Shown: one piece after another, positions 25,301-37,031 of the stretch
Position numbering within the stretch: the first letter of the stretch is position 1
Layout of the letters: every line of letters starts with the position of its first letter
Source of the DNA: Paulownia fortunei
Taxonomy: Eukaryota > Streptophyta > Magnoliopsida > Lamiales > Paulowniaceae
Length of the DNA stretch: 64,000 nt
Assembly (NCBI GenBank): GCA_019321725.1
Contig: CM033124.1
Span: 15,306,868 to 15,370,867 of the forward strand
Direction: 5' to 3'
Notes under the pieces: generated by a model
Told to the model about the DNA's origin: nothing
Databases searched by the model: none
The model's input: the letters and a program-made list of their open reading frames with translations, nothing else
Program-made: the position numbers and the translations under genes

Positions 25301-26928
25301 AATACAATTCTGTAAATACAAGGTTCACAGAAGGATAGTACACAAAACAAGAAAATGTAACTGAGGACTACCAACTCTTTTCAACCTAAATTAAAGAAAG
25401 TAAGTCTAGTCTGAGGAGACATCCATGGCAAAGAATGGAATACATGTGTTCTGATCAAATTTGATCTGTGAAGTATCTAACAAAAATCCTACAGATATCT
25501 TGAAGAAAAAGAAACCATGATACGCTCACAGCACAAAGAAAAATTTAGAACAGGAACACGTACTCCATAACTACATAGACATTATGTGCATCTTCAAATA
25601 CATCATAAAACTTGATCAGGTTTTTGTGTCCAGACAAAGCTTTCAATATCTTCACCTCCCTGCGAACATCCTCAATAGCTATTGCTGTCGTCATCTGCCA
25701 AATAATTTTCTTTTCATAAGCAACTTAAATTTCTGAAACAAAACATTAGCAGTCCTCAAAACACTAATGCATATATTCAGGGTGGGGGCGGGGGCGGGGG
25801 CGGGGGTGGTGGAGAACAGATAGATAAAAACAACCCCAATATTGATTAAACTTTCTGACACGTAAACAATATAGAAAAGTGGCTTAGCCTCCTGACATCT
25901 AAATTGCTGTCTGACCCCGTTACATAAAAGTATCCAACCTTTCCCAGAATAGTCTCACTTCTCAGTTTCATCCTTTTACAAGCATAAATAAATTCTCAAT
26001 TAAGCTTCATATTGTGAATTATGCGTCTCTTTTCCAACTCAAAATATGAAATAATGTTCGAGTTATTTTCTTGCATGATTACTAATATTGGTGCTCCAAA
26101 ATATACTTGACTTCAAGCACTTCAGGAGCTGGATTTGAAGAGCCTGAAATAATATTGGCGGCCCAATACCATCACCCTTCTTGAACAAGCAAACATTTTT
26201 TGCCAGAAACTTGCAAAATTAAAAAATAAAAATCCAATAACACAATGCATTGAAGTAAGCTGACAAGATTCATTTTTTTCAGATCAATTGATCCAATTTG
26301 TACTACACCAAACAGCTAAAAATATGAATTTTGAAAAATGAAACCAAATATATATCAAAATTGTGATCAGTAATTGTATGCCACGCACCTTAGCTTTGGA
26401 AATAATCTTGACAGCCACTTGCTGATTCTTCAGCTCTCCTTTTTTACCCTTCGCCCAACAAGTATGGCCAAAATGCCCTCGCCCAACCTCTTTCCCCAGT
26501 TCATACTTCGCCGCAAAATTTTTCGAATATCCAAAGCTCTTATCAAGAGGCCGCTCGCTTCCCTCTCCGCGGCCGCCACCAGCAGCTTCCTCCGGTATCG
26601 GCTTGGTAGGCTGCGCAACTGGTTGCCGTTTCAATAACGCCGACATGATGGGCTTCGCCGGCGACGGCGGAGGCAACGGCCACCGGAATTTCCTTCCCGG
26701 GGTCCTCGCCGGAGATGGTGACGGCGCAATACCGGCGGGGTAGGGGCTCTGCCATGGGCTTGCCGTGAAGGAGTGAGCTGGTGTACGGGCAGCCCCATTG
26801 GCGGAGGCGGACGGCGTATGCGATCCCGATGCGGGGTTTTGACGGCGGTGGTTGGCGGATGCGGAAGTGGAGTTGAAGTCTTCTTTGTCAACGGAGACCG
26901 TAACGTTCTTGCTGCAACAATGCCCCAT
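22321..26928 (-). CDS. CDPK-related protein kinase (CRK)
   Basis: A Ser/Thr kinase of the plant CRK family, CDPK-like but with degenerate EF-hands. Exons: 26389-26928, 25564-25694, 25224-25265, 25033-25141, 24833-24911, 23904-24200, 23635-23744, 23362-23466, 23196-23258, 22539-22706, 22321-22461; 594 residues. The N-terminus MGHCCSKN suits myristoylation at Gly2 and palmitoylation at Cys4/Cys5, so plasma-membrane anchoring is likely. A Pro/Ser/Ala-rich linker follows to about residue 120. Kinase landmarks: glycine loop GRGHFGH (149-155), VAVK with Lys174, HRDLKPEN (268-275), DFGLSDF (291-297) and YYVAPEVL. The C-terminal region ([37 protein letters not shown]) holds EF-like units lacking full calcium loops, as in known CRKs. 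All borders are GT-AG and phases agree. Intron 1 carries a G-quadruplex motif. Confidence 0.96.
25784..25806 (+). other. G-quadruplex motif in CRK intron 1
   Basis: Four GGGGG tracts separated by single C bases lie on the plus strand, which is the template strand for the kinase gene. This is an ideal short-loop G4 pattern in an otherwise AT-rich intron. Confidence 0.85.
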
Positions 26929-26986
26929 ATTTCACGGCCGGAAATTCAAAATCTTGTATCCGATCAACAAGAACTCAAAAAGGTCT

Positions 26987-27004
26987 ACTCATCGGACGGT
27001 CAAC
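26987..27004 (-). promoter_or_regulatory. Duplicated promoter 18-mer with W-box core, proximal copy
   Basis: On the minus strand it reads GTTGACCGTCCGATGAGT. It lies about 60 bp upstream of the kinase ATG and contains TTGAC, the W-box core bound by WRKY factors. An identical 18-mer is at 27149-27166. Confidence 0.6.
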
Positions 27005-27148
27005 TGAAAAATCAGATTCGCAACTCCGACTAAACACATACGACGTCGTATTCTGTTGACGGAAACCTCAACTTCCCTGCCCCAACAAAGGCCACCATTT
27101 TCCTTTTTTCAAAATCTGCTCTTCCCATCAACGATAAGTCAAGAGCCC

Positions 27149-27166
27149 ACTCATCGGACGGTCAAC
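27149..27166 (-). promoter_or_regulatory. Duplicated promoter 18-mer with W-box core, distal copy
   Basis: An identical 18-mer in the same orientation, 162 bp further upstream of the kinase gene. The flanking bases differ, so identity is confined to the motif and a few neighbours. Confidence 0.6.
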
Positions 27167-30100
27167 GGAAACTAAAACTCCGGCTAGATTACGTTATAGT
27201 GTACTAGATTTTGCTGGAAAAAATCAAAACGTTGAGAAAAATAACCATTAAAGGGGTTTGTATAAACTCTCTATATATAATAATGATATAATAATAGTAT
27301 AAGACTTCTCTGAGGGAGAAAAACTCAAGAAGCCATACGAGTAAAGTTCCGATTTTTCTTTTTTTCTTTTTTTTTTTTTCCCTCAAAAATGAAGGTGACG
27401 TCAGCATTTCGTAAATTTTGATGTTAGATTTAACAATTTTTGAGGATTAATTGGGTTCAGTGAGTGGTCAATGTTTTGTAAAAGGTCAAATTTTTATTGT
27501 TCTTTTTTCTATTGTGGTAAGTAATTAATATTTTTTTGTTATTTATTCAGTAGAAATTATAAGCGTAAAAGAAAAAATCAGCATATATTAAGTTAAAATA
27601 AATAGAAATATGTGAACCCTAAAATTTTTTTTTGCATGTTTTCACTGTGACAAATTACTTATTATGTTAAATTGCTTTGATAGTTTAATATATTTAATCG
27701 TTGAAATAGTAATGATTCAACGCCCACGGCATGCCATGATTATTGAATGTATCAAAACCTAAGAACTATAGACCAGGGTGTAGTAGAAGATTTTGTACAA
27801 ATACCAATTAATTCTGCCTCATTTATCTTATTATTTCAAATTAATAATGTCTAATTTGAAGTTTTGAGCTGCCAATTAAATCTATTTCAAGAAGTGAAAT
27901 TCGAGATTTTAAAGATTTTGTCTTTAGAAAATATAAAGGTTCAATTCCCACTGAAAAAGCCAAAATGTGAATATTCTTACCATTAGGTAAGCTTATAAAT
28001 TTCTTAAAACATATTAATAGATGTTTGAGATTGTTTGGTGAAAGTTTTTGAGATTATAGATTATCAAATATCCTTTAAAAAAAGTAAGAAATTCTTATTT
28101 TATTTATAAGATTTTAATAATAATTTTTTTTTTTAATTTTAATCATATTAGTTATAAAATTATAATTACTATTATCTTTTAAATTATGTAATCGTATTTT
28201 ACATAAACATTTTAAAATTTTATTTTTAAAATAAAATCTTAATTATATAAACTTATAAAAAAAATTAAACGAATTGAACCAAACACCCTCTTAATCTTCA
28301 TCAATACATGACTACTCGTGTAACCTTTAAAAAAGAAAAGAAAAGAAAAGAAATAAGAAAACCTCAAGATTTGTTAATTGAATTATATATATATTTTTTT
28401 TTCTTTGGTTACATCGTTGTTCACAAAGCATCGTTTGGTTTTATATTCGAAAGGCCTCGCGGTGTTTGTCTATATTTGAGACTTTTCCAACTTTTCCAAA
28501 CTTTTTCAAAAAAGTTTGATACTTTAATCTGTTTCATTACATCATCCACTAACTTAGTCTTTGGAGCTGCGAACATTTGTCAACGGAGAGAACTGTAGTA
28601 AAATCATTTAATGGCAGACTAATTTTTGGTATTAAAGTACCCATAATCTAATCATTTTAAAATTTTCAATAATGGGTGCATTCATATCACGACTTTATTT
28701 TTTTAATTATTTACCTAATATTCCATTAAAACGGAACAATAATCGATTTCTTTCGTTTGGTATTACAATATATTTTTTTAATTGATAGTACTCAATTTAA
28801 TTTTTTTGATAAATTTATATTTTAAATATGTAATTGGTTGTTTTTCTTTTAAACAATGGTTTTTTGTTATCAAATTTGGCATTAAAAATAATTAAATATC
28901 TCTAATTTATAAATTTTATCTCCGCTCACTCAAAGGTTCATTCGATAAAATAGAATCAAACCGTCCTAAAATTTCGGTAAATTAAAATCTCGATAAGTTA
29001 AAATGGTATACTGAATATCGAATTATAATAATCGATTCAAATTCGATTTACTGAATTTTTTTTGGTGTTTCGGTAAATCAAATTAACAAAAAAAAAAAAG
29101 TAAAATAATTTACAATCATAATTGTATTTTTATTTATTATTTTATAATTTTGGTAAGTGTATTATAAATAATAATATCAAAATAAATAATATATTTAACA
29201 ATATGTATATAAAAATATATAAAAATAATAATTTGGTATCTATACGGTTCGATAAATCGAAATAAAAAATCAAATACTAAATTTTTTAAAAATAAATTAA
29301 TTTTTTCAGTGTATATCAAATTTTTAATTTCGATTTGATTCGATCAATTTAGGAAATGATGAATTTCTTACAAAATTGGAGATATTAATTTAGTAGACAA
29401 CAATTTCATTAACCATATAATGTCATATGCAAATTATTGGGAAAAGAAATATAGAAATCATTTAATGGAGCGGATGTGAGGCCGCGTGCACAGTGCCAGT
29501 CCAACTACCAAGTAATGACGCATTTACGCCAATACTTAAATGGCCTATCACATTGAAGTGGCTCAACCCTTTTTTTGCACAATATTACAATACCTGCCAA
29601 ACATGCCATTTGCGTGCAATATTTCAAAACGGCACACATATCCACTTAAATATTATTTAAATAATTAACATATAAGTCACGGGGAAAATGTCTTGAAAAT
29701 TATTTTATTGATACTACACTTAATATACATATATTTAATATAACATTTATCATTTTACTATTTTATAATCCTATTTTTTATAAAATGAGAACTTAATATT
29801 CATATATATACTAACTACACTTGATACCGTATAAATATTATCCTTAAACTGCACCTATGCAATATTATTTTTTTTATTAATAAAACATTAGGGGAATGAC
29901 AACCAGTATAGCAATCATTTTATGCGTCATTATATGTAGGTAATACTATGCAAAAATTATGTCACAATTTTCAATTTTTTTTCATACCATGGGAGAAAAT
30001 AGTATAAAAAATAAAATGCAAATCAACAACAATCATACTCTATAAATGTTTTTATATAAAGTTAGGGTTCTAGGAGTTAATGCAAGAGCTGTCATCTTAT

Positions 30101-31667
30101 ATTTTTACACCTCAACTTACTATTTAGTCTTTACCACCTATAACAAGTGTATTATTGTTGTACATTCAAGCAACCTACAACCTATAGTAAATGTGTAATT
30201 ATTGTACAATAAAAAATGTTGCATGAATCTCTTTTTTTACCTATAATTGAGGATGCCATAACAGAGGCTTGTATAGGAAGTCACATCTTTCCACAACATA
30301 AATGAAAGAAAATGTTTTTTTTTTTTTTTTTCCTCTTTTGGGTTTTGAAAGAAACTTGAAAAAATGTGTAGAAATATAGTGATTACATGCATTTTTTTTA
30401 TTAACATATCGATCTCATTTGAGTTTGCTCAACCATATTAAAAAAAAAGAAAAACATTTGAATTTGTTACTTGTTTTGTCCAAAAAACAAAAAAAAACAT
30501 TAAATCTAGTTTTCAAAGGCTTTTTTTTTTTTTTTTAATTGTTGTTTTTCTTTCATCGGAGCATAGCCAAAGATTTTCGAGCACATCTCCTCTTAGGGCT
30601 ACATCAAGAATTTACTTGGAGACTATTATTGTCTTTGGTATGATTGCATTTGAAATGTATTTTGTGAATTAAAATAATTATTTAGATAAAAATACAAAAT
30701 AATACATTATTTATAGCAAAGTAACCTTGAATTGAATCTTTAAGGTTGGTATTTATAAACATCTTAAGGTAAGATTACACTTTCTCCTAAAAGAGGAAAC
30801 TAAATGAGACCATACTAGGTGCAGCATTCAAACTCAAAAGATTAATTGGCTAGTAAACTAACCTATTTACTTTCATAGTACTTAGTAAGAGCCATAGGTG
30901 CAAGCTTAGTAATATATTTAGCAAAAATAGGTGCCCAAAAAGTTCAATTATGATTGAGTATATTATAGAATATTTTAATAGTTGCGAATAATTCAGTCCA
31001 AAAGTATGTAAATGGAAAACACCCGGAATGAGATGCATGGGTAAAATACAATTGTAAATAAATTAATGGTGACTAAAATTACAATTTAATATGTTTATCT
31101 ATTTAATTTATTCTCTAATATTATCCAAAATGAGAGGAAATCAATTTTCATGGATTTTTTTTTTTTTTTTTCATATTCCTCCACTAGGCCTTGGATCCCA
31201 GTGTATACCTTTGGGTAGGCCTACGTGTCATTGGGGTAGGCCCAATAACAAATCTAGACATGTTTTAACAATCTCAATCCAAATCATGTCCAAAATCTTT
31301 GGGCCACTTTACTTTTAGGCTTTGTTCAAAGACAGACCCAATTTTAGGCCTGAATTAGGTCCAGATTGACATTAGTAATAATAATTTTGTTCAGCCCAAG
31401 ACTGACCCAGTATATTTATAGGACCAGCCCATGTTCTCATCTTCAGCACATGAAAAATATCTTCATCCAATCTAAAATGCGGCAAGCCAGTCACATAGCA
31501 GTTTGTTAGCCTGTAACGACCTCCATTCTGCTAAATTGGATACCTTGCTGTCTAAGAGCGTCGATATTTTTAGTCCCACACTAATTACTTTCTACGGCTG
31601 TGATTCGTTAAACCACGGAACCGTTTTATAAGTCAATGTACGGAATAATTTCTCTACTATTTTCCAC

Positions 31668-31673
31668 TATAAA
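31668..31673 (+). promoter_or_regulatory. Probable TATA box of the coiled-coil gene
   Basis: TATAAA in the context CACTATAAATGG, about 345 bp upstream of ATG 32017. It implies a leader of roughly 310 nt. Assignment rests on motif and position only. Confidence 0.4.
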
Positions 31674-32016
31674 TGGCGGGAGCATAGTTGAGTCCAAATT
31701 TTATTACCCAAAACCAATCATACCCCTCTCTTCTCTCTCTACTGTCGTCAACGAGTTTTACTATTTTTCACTTCAAGTCCCTCTAAAACCCTTATTTCAG
31801 AAAACCACCCCACATATCCCAATCTCCGAAATTCCACTGCCAAAAAGTGTGCAAAAATTTCATCACTCGATTTCAACTCTTCGTTGACCGCTATTCCTCT
31901 CTCTAGATTTTTTTTCTTCTCCATTTTTGATTGCTGTCATTTTTTTCTTTTCTCGTTAGGGTTTTAATGATGAATTAGGATTTATTTTTTCGAAAAGTGT
32001 TTGTAGTTTTGCGTTA

Positions 32017-35000
32017 ATGGAGGCCCCGCCTGCTGCTCCCACCGGCGTGCGAAATGGCGGATTTGCAATGCCGCCGATATCGTCATCTTCCTCCCAGCTT
32101 TCTCGCAAGGAGTGGCGCCTCGTCTCTGAGCAATCAGCTCGAAACTCCGGTGACGAGGTAGAAATATCTGCTTGCATTGGCTTTATATTTTAATTAAGTA
32201 TTTTTGTTATTAATATATATCAAAGTAAAAATGTATTTAAGGAGGTTGCCTTTAGCAAAATATCTACTTGCATTGGCCTTGTGTCGATTTAAATTTTCCG
32301 TTCTTAATTCTTTTGTTGAGAAAACAGTATTTCATGTAATATTTCAACTAAAGGTTAGGGTTTTGATATGCTTGTATGCAGGAGTTGGAGCGTTCAAAAC
32401 TAGTTCAATCTGATGAGAGATTAATATACGAGGTAATAACTTTTTTCTGAACTCTGGAGTTTTTATATAATCTTTTTACGAGTTGTTTTAGTGCTTCGAG
32501 AATGCCAGTGAAAATGAAGCCGATTTGGTATGTGCTATATTAAGGTACAGCATGGGAGAGAGCCAGTGGATGTGGATTTTTGCTCGATAACTATTGACGG
32601 AGGTTTGGACAATGATATTTTGCAGCAGAGACTTCACGCAGTGGCGAAAGAAAGGGAGGAGTTGCAGCACATGGAGATTGAGCTTCGTGCACAGGTCATT
32701 GCAAGATCCGAAATTGTGGGAATGCAGAATACCTTTGATACTCAGATAAAAGAGCATGCAAATGCCAATCTCAAACTTCAGGTTGAACTTTCTTTGGGTG
32801 TATGTTAGTTGTTTTGTTACATTTTGATGCTTGCATAGTTGGATACATGGACATGTACCAGTCATGATGTTATGTGGCTAAAATTTTAGTATTGTGATCT
32901 GTTGTTTAGGAGCAACTGCATGAAAAGGAACAGAAGATACATGAGCTGGAGAGAAAGATGGAGGAAAAGGAAAGAGAGTTGCATGCTATTAGATTGGATA
33001 ATGAAGCGGTTAGATAAATTGTGTTTTCATGCTCTTGAAGTGGGGTTTTCTGCCACTGATGCCTAATGACTGTTTTTGAATTAAACCTTTTCATCTGTTT
33101 TAGCAGGCTTGGGCCAAAGAGGATCTTTTAAGGGAACAAAGCAAAGAGCTCCAGAGCTACAGGTACTTTTTTGCGTTTCAGTTGTTATTTTAATGCTAGG
33201 CTATTAAGACCTGGTTTTTTGTCATTTAAATGAGACAAATATGTTGATTCATCGTATGGTTTTTTTTTTTCAATTCTTATAAAAATTATGGTTTATATTC
33301 TTTCAATTGTATGTATTTACTGTCATGCTATTGGTTGAAAGTCTGATGAGCTTTCAATTTTCTGGTGTTCCCTGCTTATGGTTTGTTATATCCATGGGCT
33401 AAAGAGTATTTTTATCTATGCTTCCTGCCTTCACTGTTGCCTAAGGTTTTGCAGGTTTGTGATTATACGTTCTTCATTTTGCAGGAGGGAGAGGGATAAC
33501 TCTGAAGCTGAAAGAGTGCAACATATTAAACAAATCCATGATCTTCAGGAACATATTCAAGAGAAAGATCGCCTGCTCATGGAATTGCAGGAACAGGTCT
33601 GTCAGCATGTTGGAATTATGAATTTGTATTCTTATGCAAGTGACATTGATTCATCAATTTCATTTGTTAGTTTTTCTGATTCTAGCTTATATATGTTTAT
33701 TAGTTTGAAAAAGCGATATTCATCACATTCATGCAGCCCATCTGGGCTTATCTGCTTTAGTTACATTGTTTGGTCTTAATGCTGGATTCTGGTTGTGCTT
33801 TAATGCTTCTCATGAAATGCCCTTGTTCTTCAATGATGTTTTGTTGGATGAAACGGGTTACTATGCCCTGCATTATACATGTCTGTATAAGATAGATTGA
33901 AGGAACTTATTAAGATTTGATTAGATGTGCATTGATGGTTCCTGTCTTCATTCAGCATAGGATTGCTCAAGAAACCATTCTTTTTAAAGATGAGCAGTTA
34001 CGAGAGGCACAAGCATGGATAACTCGTGCCCAGGAAATAGATGCTTTGCAATCAACTACTAACCACACTTTACAAGCTGAACTGCGAGAACGCACAGAAC
34101 ATTATAATCAGCTATGGCTTGGTTGTCAAAGACAGGTGGTTAAGCTAAAGTCATCGATATGCGATCTTTTACTAGGCTGATTGTTGTTTTTTTGTTTTCA
34201 CCGGAGACAAATAATTTTTTTTCTATCAGTTTGGTGAGATGGAAAGGCTTCATTTGCATATACAACAGCTCCAGCTTGAATTGGCCGATGTAAGAGAAAA
34301 GAGTGGAAGTAACTTGGATGATTCACATATCTCCCAGACAAATTTGAAAGATGCTTCTGAACTTGGACAGAGCAATGGCAGCCAGCTGCAGGCGAATAGT
34401 ATTGGTTCACCCAGTGCAAATGCTGGTAGCCTACAAAATGGAAATTCTGAAAGTGCTTCTGGAGGAAACACATCAACGCAGGTAGAATATTCCCTACTCT
34501 TTTTTGTTGGTTACTTGGGGTGCTTGCATGCATTGTAAAAGATTTTGTCTACTGTTAGCAGTGAGCCATAAGGATCAATTATCAGTGGTAATTTCTGATC
34601 TTATATCCATGTTTACTTCTTTTTTCATCCTTGTGCTCTTTCTCTGTAAAAGTAATCTGGAATTTGAACTTCTACTTATGTTAATTTCCCTGATGCCTTT
34701 CTTATCTCCTGATTATTTCTGCACTTCATTGATGCAGAACTGATGCCAGCATTGTAACTCAGTCTCTGTTGTTTTCTTGCTTTCTTGTGTTGGTGCAGGA
34801 TTTTTACAATTTTAAATAATTTTTTACTCCACCCATGTGGGAAAACGTGGAGGAAAGTTTTTCCACTGTTGGAAATATAATTCCACCATGCAGAAGATCC
34901 ATCTCATCAACTTTTTACCTTTGTCTGTTGTCCTGAAATTTACTCTTTCGTTTTTCCAGGCCGACCATGTTCATGTTGTTGCATTTGCTCCTCAATCCCT

Positions 35001-37031
35001 ACTTGGTATGCCAACCTATGTTCCAACTGGACAGGTGACTGCTTTGCATCCATTTGTAATGCATCAACAAGGTGTACCACACCCATCACATGTAATGCAA
35101 TCTCATTTTCACTCAGTATCTGCAATGTCCTCCATTCAGAATTGGCAGAACCAACAGGTAAGTGATATAATACAATTTGTTGCTATTCCTGGGTTTTTAC
35201 AAGTTGCAACAGTTTGTTAATTGCAGCTGTTCTTTGCTTTGCCATGTTCAAGGCTCAGCCAGATGGCCAACATGTGCCTACCCATAACCAGTATCCTCAG
35301 GAAACAGAACAAAACTTGTTGAGAACAGACTCCCATTATGACTACGAAACTTCAGGCAATGGGCAAATTCTACATGCAAACTATGTGGATTCAAATATCA
35401 GCCGAGGGTTAGATGCTGGTTCTGTGGTCCCATCAGCAAATGGAGAGGGACAGGTTGGTAGCTTAAAAAGATAACTCCCATATAACTTGCCTTGTGCTAC
35501 TTATTTTCATATCCTTAGCTTCCTTTAATTATGTCAACATTTTACAGGTTCTTGACTCTATTGACAAAACCTATGACAATACCCAATCTCCACAGAGCTT
35601 GCAGCAAATTTCTTCCCAGTTTCGTGATGCTCTTAGTCTGGATCCTCTTGAACGTGGCAATGGCATTAAGGTTGGACAATAGCTTGCTCCCACGCATTAA
35701 GTTGGCATGATTTATTTGTTATGTTTCTTCACAGTAATTTATGTTCTGGGTATGAAGTGAGTTGTGTTACATTGAGAGTTCATCTTGAATTAACACTGCC
35801 ACAGGAGAAGCTAGTCAACCCAGTCAGCGACCATGGCATGGAAAACAAAAATATGACGATGGAACATCCCAATCTTGCTGTCAATGCTTCCTCATCTGAA
35901 GCACTGGCTATTGGTAAAAATTTCAGTGAAACAACCACAGATACTGCCTCGAGTGCTGACTCAGCTGATGCCTTTGTTGCCGCTGGGCAGAAAAATAACT
36001 TAGTAGGAAAGCCTGGGGAAAGTTATCTACTTGATGAAAGAGCATTACTGGCTTCTATAGCTCGCACAATAGGATCTGGTGGCAGAATTAGGATTAGTTC
36101 AACTGTGAGTTAATTGATTTTTATATGTTTGACGTTAAATAATTAATGGATTATAGATAAACTTGTAATGATACTTGATCATTATGCCATGTATGTGAAC
36201 AGCTTCCTAATAGACTTGGAAAAATGCTTGCTCCTCTTCACTGGCATGATTATAAAAACAAGTACGGGAAGCTTGATGATTTTGTGGCGAGTCATCCTGA
36301 AGTATGCACTCTTTTTTCCTGTTGGTTTTTGTATTTTGACCTGTTTGATACAGTTTGATATTTATATTGAAGTGTTTTTTTTTTTTTTGTTATTGTAGTT
36401 ATTTTTTATTGAGGGGGACTTCATTCAGCTTCGTGAAGGGGCACAAGAAATCATAGCTGCCACAGCAGCTGTTGCTAAAATTGCTGCCGCCACTGCTGCA
36501 GCTCCATCTTCATACTCGTCATTGTTGCCTTCTGTAGCAGTCACTCCCATGGCTCAGTCCCACCGACTGAAGAAGGCATCATCTATTGAATCCTCGTCTG
36601 TGAATGCTGATAGGGCCAGTTTTAATGAGTTTGCAGGCCCTAGACCTCTGAGTATTGATGATCATCCTTCTCAGTTCTCAGCAGTGCAGAGCCAGAACAT
36701 GAATGGTGGTTCCTTTCATATTGCTGGAGGAACCTCAAATGTTAAAATTTTGAGTAAACCTAAAGATCACTCGGAACTGAATGGGTCTGAGACTAGACTT
36801 GGCCGGTCTGCACTGCTGTCAGTTGGAAACGGAACAAACTCTGGCAAAACTGATTTTTCTCAAAGCAAGGGTGCATCTCATGGCGTGAGTTCAGTTAGGA
36901 AACAACAGAGCAGGTATTCACTTGAATATCGCACAACTTTCTGTTGTTTTTCATGCTTCTGAATAAATCTTGTGGAATTTAACTGTATTTTTTTCAGGGC
37001 AATTGGAGCTGCGTCAAGTCTGAGAAGATAG
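32017..37031 (+). CDS. Plant-conserved coiled-coil protein with winged-helix-like C-terminal domain, function unknown
   Basis: Exons: 32017-32157, 32382-32432, 32551-32781, 32910-33008, 33107-33162, 33485-33596, 33956-34135, 34230-34481, 34960-35157, 35253-35453, 35548-35670, 35805-36104, 36203-36301, 36399-36913, 36998-37031; 863 residues, phases consistent. A Ser-rich start is followed by a long charged coiled coil (about 85-320: LHAVAKEREELQHMEIEL, IHDLQEHIQEKDRLLMELQ, QLQLELADVREK). A Gln/His/Pro-rich middle follows, then a compact conserved domain (about 628-710: LLASIARTIGSGGRIRIS, LAPLHWHDYKNKYGKLDDF, FFIEGDFIQLREGAQ). Its pattern resembles a winged helix or LOTUS-like fold; I recall it catalogued as a plant DUF. 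An Ala-rich helix and a disordered basic tail follow. It resembles an uncharacterised protein found throughout flowering plants. A strong donor overlapping the stop suggests a 3' UTR intron. Confidence 0.88.

Larger units (their letters stand above)
26929..32016. other. 5.1 kb intergenic region between divergent kinase and coiled-coil genes
   Basis: The left 250 bp are the kinase promoter, with a duplicated 18-mer. From 27200 to 31100 the DNA is strongly AT-rich, with T and A homopolymers and no supported coding frame. From 31170 to 31700 composition is more even and reads as the distal promoter of the coiled-coil gene, with a TATA at 31668-31673. Confidence 0.7.

Noticed and set aside
26374..27033. 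Several open frames on both strands over CRK exon 1
   Set aside because: This GC-rich exon opens all frames; only the MGHCCSKN frame continues through the kinase exons.
28308..28598. 96-codon open frame in the kinase to coiled-coil spacer
   Set aside because: Low-complexity Lys and Phe runs from A and T homopolymers; no family resemblance.
31570..31640. snRNA-type promoter (upstream element AGTCCCACACT and a TATA)
   Set aside because: The match to the plant USE is imperfect, the spacing to the TATA is too long, and no snRNA sequence follows.
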